A stretch of DNA of 7,987 nucleotides. It comes from Clostridia bacterium (GTDB taxonomy: Bacteria > Bacillota_A > Clostridia > Oscillospirales > CAG-272). Positions 5,542-7,987 of the stretch are shown piece after piece. The DNA is taken from positions 1 to 7,987 of the forward strand of contig JAFQUG010000363.1 in the NCBI GenBank assembly GCA_017408625.1. Reading direction: 5' to 3'. Numbering within the stretch: position 1 is the first letter of the stretch; the number at the start of each line of letters is the position of its first letter. The notes beneath the pieces are model-generated. The model searched no databases. It was not told the DNA's origin and worked only from the letters and a program-made list of their open reading frames with translations. Both the position numbers and the translations under genes were made by a program.

Positions 5542-6195
5542 ATGGAGCTTATCAATCCCTTTACCGACCGACTTCGCACCGCCATGGACGCGCGCGGCAT
5601 GCGCGCCGTCGAGCTTGCACGCATAACCGGCCTTTCCAAGGCAAGGATCAGCCAATATACCAACGGTATCTACGTCCCCAAGGCCGACGCCATGCATAAG
5701 CTGGCGCGCGCTTTGGACGTTTCCGACTTGTGGCTGGAGGGCTACGACGTGCCCATGGAGCGCACGTCCTCTGCCATTCCAAATTATCCCGATATCTTCC
5801 CCATCGAACGCCGCCGCATCCCCGTGCTGGGCGAGATCGCTTGCGGCAATCCCATCTTAACCGACGAGGAGCACGACAGCTTTGTCATGTCGGGCACCAA
5901 TCTGGATGCTGACTTTTGCCTGCGCGCCAAGGGTGACAGCATGATCGGTGCACGCATCCAGGACGGTGACATCGTATTTATCAAAAAAAGCGACATGGTG
6001 GCAAACGGAGAGATCGCGGCCGTGGTCATTGAGGACGAGGCCACACTCAAGCGCGTGTACTACTACCCCGAGAAATCCAAGCTGATCCTGACCCCCGAAA
6101 ATCCCAAGTACGAACCGCTGGTCTTTATGGGACCTGAGCTGGACGAGATCCATATCCTTGGCAAAGCGGTGGCGTTTCAGTCGGAAATCAAATAA
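5542..6195 (+). CDS. LexA/CI-like repressor: HTH plus S24 self-cleaving peptidase
   Basis: 217 residues. N-terminal XRE-type helix-turn-helix at about 8-65 (AVELARITGLSKARISQYTN, then VPKADAMHKLARALDVSDLWL), a linker, then a LexA/CI-type C-terminal domain from about 92. Self-cleavage site ACG-NP with Cys101-Gly102 (a Cys-Gly bond, as in the P22 repressor; LexA has Ala-Gly), catalytic Ser133 in GDSM, and catalytic Lys170 in EATLKRVYYY. All parts are present, so RecA-stimulated cleavage and induction by DNA damage are likely. It probably keeps the divergent packaging operon off and controls its own promoter. ATG 5542 is supported by AAAAGGAG eight bases upstream. It is not host LexA, judging by the XRE-type rather than winged HTH and by the phage neighbours. 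Confidence 0.92.
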   Translation: MELINPFTDRLRTAMDARGMRAVELARITGLSKARISQYTNGIYVPKADAMHKLARALDVSDLWLEGYDVPMERTSSAIPNYPDIFPIERRRIPVLGEIACGNPILTDEEHDSFVMSGTNLDADFCLRAKGDSMIGARIQDGDIVFIKKSDMVANGEIAAVVIEDEATLKRVYYYPEKSKLILTPENPKYEPLVFMGPELDEIHILGKAVAFQSEIK

Positions 6196-6211
6196 GCAAA
6201 AATTCACATAT

Positions 6212-6295
6212 AAAGCGGGCGACCGCTGGTCGCCCCTACAAATCACCATCAAATGATTGGTAACACCGTAAGGGCGAACTGTGTTCGCCCGCTTT
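6212..6295. repeat. Nested palindromic repeat, probable two-way terminator
   Basis: The ends, AAAGCGGGCGA (6212-6222) and TCGCCCGCTTT (6285-6295), are a perfect 11-bp inverted repeat. Within it are two hairpins: GGGCGACC-GCT-GGTCGCCC (6217-6235) and GGGCGAAC-TGT-GTTCGCCC (6272-6290), each an 8-bp stem with a 3-base loop. Read outward, each hairpin is followed by GCTTT or GCTTTT, so it can end transcription from both the repressor and sigG, which converge here. Elements with GGTCGCCCCTACA-type ends are, from memory, common dispersed repeats in some Clostridia, so this may be a small non-autonomous mobile element. Its right end touches the sigG stop codon. Confidence 0.75.
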
Positions 6296-7068
6296 TACAT
6301 TTGCTTTCGTATTTTCTCCAAAGCTCCCTTTTCAAGACGCGACACCTGCGCCTGTGAGATGCCGATTTCCTCAGCGATCTCCATCTGGGTCTTATTTTTA
6401 TAAAAACGCATGGCAATGATGTTGCGCTCGCGCTCCGAAAGCGTGCGCATGGCCTCCTTGAGCGCGATATTTTCCAGCCATGCGTCGTCTCCCGAGGAAC
6501 GGTCGCTGAGCTGGTCGATCACGTACAAGGTGTCGCCGTTTTCATTGTAGACAGGCTCGTAAAGCGAGATCGGCTCCACCACGGCCTCCATGGCACGCAG
6601 CACCGCCTCCTTTTTCTCGCCGATCTTGTCCGCAATCTCCTGCGCGCTGGGCTCGCGCTGATGCTCGCGCAGCAGCTCTTCCCTTGCCTGCAGCGATCTG
6701 TACGCAAGATCTCTGATCGAACGGCTGATGCGGATGGTGTTGTTGTCACGCAGATAGCGGCGGATCTCTCCTATGATCATGGGCACGGCGTAGGTGGAAA
6801 ACTTGACGTCCAGCTCAATGTTGAAGTTGTCCACCGCCTTGACAAGTCCAATGCAGCCCACCTGAAACAGGTCGTCCATATTCTCCTTGCGCCCCGCAAA
6901 CCGCTGAATGATGGACAGCACCAAGCGCAGATTGCCGTAGATCAGCTCCTGTCGCGCCGCCGCATCACCCGCCTTGGTGCGCCGCAAAAGATCGGTCTTT
7001 TGCTCGTCGGTCAAAACCGCTAACTTAGAGGTGTTGACCCCGCATATTTCCACTTTGTTATAATACAT
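6295..7068 (-). CDS. sigG: Sporulation sigma factor SigG (forespore-specific)
   Basis: 257 residues, the usual SigG length. Late forespore RNA polymerase sigma factor, made after engulfment. The N-terminus NKVEICGVNTSKLAVL (4-19) matches the diagnostic SigG start. Region 2 runs about 44-115 with GNLRLVLSIIQRF, DDLFQVGCIGLVKAVDNF, FSTYAVPMIIGEIRRYLRD and the DNA-contacting RISRSIRD. Region 3 is about 120-175; region 4 (208-257) ends with TQMEIAEEIGISQAQVSRLEK, the -35-binding helix-turn-helix. I chose the ATG at 7066-7068 because it gives the conserved N-terminus and follows AAGGGGAG by five bases; the open frame to 7239 runs back through the promoter and leader and is spurious. The leader carries a sigma-F-like promoter and an RBS-hiding hairpin. 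The usual partner genes spoIIGA and sigE are not directly upstream. Confidence 0.97.
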   Translation of the reverse strand: MYYNKVEICGVNTSKLAVLTDEQKTDLLRRTKAGDAAARQELIYGNLRLVLSIIQRFAGRKENMDDLFQVGCIGLVKAVDNFNIELDVKFSTYAVPMIIGEIRRYLRDNNTIRISRSIRDLAYRSLQAREELLREHQREPSAQEIADKIGEKKEAVLRAMEAVVEPISLYEPVYNENGDTLYVIDQLSDRSSGDDAWLENIALKEAMRTLSERERNIIAMRFYKNKTQMEIAEEIGISQAQVSRLEKGALEKIRKQM

Positions 7069-7069
7069 A

Positions 7070-7108
7070 AAAACTCCCCTTGACGCATATTCCGTCAAAG
7101 GGAGTTTT
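7070..7108 (-). promoter_or_regulatory. RNA hairpin hiding the sigG ribosome binding site
   Basis: On the minus strand the 5' arm AAAACTCCCTTTGACG (7108-7093) and 3' arm CGTCAAGGGGAGTTTT (7085-7070) pair over 16 bases around a 7-base loop. The single non-Watson-Crick position is a G-U pair in the sigG-sense RNA but an A-C mismatch in the opposite strand, which suggests the structure works in sigG mRNA. The 3' arm contains the ribosome binding site AAGGGGAG. It could also act as an intrinsic terminator for read-through, since UUUUU ends the stem. Confidence 0.8.
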
Positions 7109-7132
7109 GCCCTTTCGGGCGTAGTGTATGCA
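7102..7132 (-). promoter_or_regulatory. Predicted sigma-F promoter of sigG
   Basis: TGCATA (7127-7132), 15 bases, then GGCAAAACTC (7102-7111). This fits the Bacillus subtilis sigma-F pattern WGCATA-N15-GGnnAnAHTR at every fixed position except the last. In B. subtilis sigG is transcribed by sigma-F holoenzyme, so the match makes biological sense. The start would fall near 7095, inside the 5' arm of the hairpin below it. The spacer contains GCCC-GAAA-GGGC-like symmetry (7109-7120). Confidence 0.7.
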
Positions 7133-7168
7133 AAATTCAGCCAAGGGGATTTTTTCCTGCACCCTATG

Positions 7169-7987
7169 TCAGCTCCACTCCATGCGCAGCATAAGCGCAG
7201 GCACGGACTGATCCTTACTGCCAAACACCCGATCGGCAAAATCCTTGGTAATCGTGACGGTGTTCCCCTGTACGCCCTCTGTCAGTTCAAAGGCGCGATC
7301 GGAAATCAGACCTTGCACGTACACCCTTGAGGGCACGCGCGGCAGATGCAGGATCACGTCACAGCCAACGCCCAGCACGCCGATCGTGTCCACATCTTCA
7401 TCAATCCTGCAATGCACGGTTGCATCCGGATAAGCGCAAATGCCCCGGATCGTTCTCTGCTGCACGCTGACACTGTAAGCACCGTTCGGATGCACCGACG
7501 CGACCACATACGGCTTTTCCTTGCCCTCGACCCATATAGAGTCAAGCGGCAGATTGCGCGTGATCACGGCAGGTGCGCCTTGGCGCACCGCTTTCCCCCA
7601 CACGCTGCCGTACCAGGTCGAGCCGGGCGCAAAATACTGCTCGTCAAACAAGATCTCCTCGCTGCACACGGTGGAAGTGCCCACAAAGGGCGGTGCAATA
7701 CGCTGCCAGCGCAACGTGGCAGTGACCTCGTCCAAGCGGTAGGCAAAGTCATCCCCCACCTCTTGCATGTTTTCGGTATCATAGTGGCTGCGCATCACCC
7801 CCAAAGAGCACCCTAACGCAGCATTGATATAGCATTCGTCCTCTCCGTTGATCAAACCCTTGGCAAGCGGAAGCAGCACCGACAAGCGATCCAATGTGGT
7901 AGGCACAGACAAGGCACTGATTACGTCGTAGCTGCGAAGCACCTGTGAAAAGCCAACCTCATCCTTGGCAAGCGCACATACCTTGCC
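7169..7987 (-). CDS. Unrecognised protein, C-terminal part; possibly carbohydrate-active enzyme-like
   Basis: The frame is open from the right edge to TGA at 7169-7171, so at least 272 residues are present and the true start is outside. A GTG at 7942 is not a convincing start, since the frame continues upstream (LAKDEVGFSQ) with no ribosome binding site. There is no membrane segment. It begins with a helical, Leu-rich part (SVPTTLDRLSVLLPLAKGL), then becomes beta-rich with LRWQRIAPPF, WGKAVRQGAPAVITRNLPL, YVVASVHPNGAYSVSV and a last domain with SRVYVQGLISDRAFELTEG. The 'APAVITRNLPL ... PYVVAS.HPNGA' pattern recalls the C-terminal part of large glycoside hydrolase-like proteins of Firmicutes, but that is recall only. 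It ends 100 bases before sigG and runs the same way, so read-through into sigG is possible. Confidence 0.6.
   Translation of the reverse strand, partial: GKVCALAKDEVGFSQVLRSYDVISALSVPTTLDRLSVLLPLAKGLINGEDECYINAALGCSLGVMRSHYDTENMQEVGDDFAYRLDEVTATLRWQRIAPPFVGTSTVCSEEILFDEQYFAPGSTWYGSVWGKAVRQGAPAVITRNLPLDSIWVEGKEKPYVVASVHPNGAYSVSVQQRTIRGICAYPDATVHCRIDEDVDTIGVLGVGCDVILHLPRVPSRVYVQGLISDRAFELTEGVQGNTVTITKDFADRVFGSKDQSVPALMLRMEWS

Noticed and set aside
6276..6287. CGAAC-TGT-GTTCG, similar to a Firmicutes SOS (LexA) box
   Set aside because: The SOS box is GAAC-N4-GTTC; here the spacer is three bases. The sequence is better explained as the loop end of the 6272-6290 hairpin and lies between gene ends, not at a promoter.
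6196..6294. Phage attachment site at the 3' end of sigG
   Set aside because: Only one boundary is visible, so no direct repeat can be matched; the palindromic repeat explains the structure there without it.
7069..7239. 57-residue N-terminal extension of SigG
   Set aside because: The extra residues span the leader hairpin, promoter and intergenic gap and even the end of the upstream gene. SigG homologues begin at the NKVEICG segment, where a good ribosome binding site sits.
1..7987. CRISPR array, tRNA or rRNA gene
   Set aside because: No regularly spaced repeat, cloverleaf or ribosomal RNA sequence was seen on either strand. In particular, no tRNA was found at the phage-chromosome boundary to serve as an attachment site.

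Overview
The window is best read as the junction between a resident prophage-like element and the chromosome of a spore-forming, fairly GC-rich Clostridia-type Firmicute. The main evidence for the host is an intact sporulation sigma factor gene of the SigG type on the minus strand (6295-7068). Strong AAGGAGG-like ribosome binding sites and consensus sigma-A promoters fit the same group.

Phage part (1 to about 5541, all minus strand, so genes run from high to low coordinates). In transcription order it holds a small Cys-rich protein (5070-5303), a small unknown protein (4772-5104), a terminase small subunit (4309-4806), the terminase large subunit (2916-4316), a P22-type portal (1287-2900), a Prp-type cysteine protease (991-1290), a scaffold-like protein (261-950), and the first 82 residues of an N4-gp56-type major capsid protein (1-248, cut by the window edge). 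The genes overlap or sit within a few tens of bases of each other, and every complete one is open end to end, so this is an intact head-packaging operon. The protease probably matures the capsid: the capsid N-terminus carries a DLQRF-A sequence like the site that Prp cuts in ribosomal protein L27.

Control region (5304-5541). It has a perfect consensus promoter reading right into an S24-family, LexA/CI-like repressor (5542-6195, plus strand). A TTGACT-17-TATACT promoter reads left toward the packaging genes. Four copies of a TTGCTTAACT-like 10-mer and a dyad over the rightward -10 box are candidate operators. A hairpin plus T-run between the leftward promoter and the first phage gene looks like a leader terminator. 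No integrase, replication or early genes are seen between repressor and packaging genes, an order resembling the PBSX type of defective phage. Such genes could still lie left of the window.

Chromosomal part (6196-7987). A nested palindromic repeat (6212-6295) separates the convergent repressor and sigG genes and can act as a two-way terminator. Upstream of sigG lie a good match to a sigma-F promoter and a 16-bp RNA hairpin that hides the sigG ribosome binding site. Transcripts starting at the sigma-F promoter would lose most of the 5' arm, whereas read-through transcripts would keep it. Further upstream is the C-terminal part of an unrecognised gene, possibly of a carbohydrate-active enzyme, running off the right edge.
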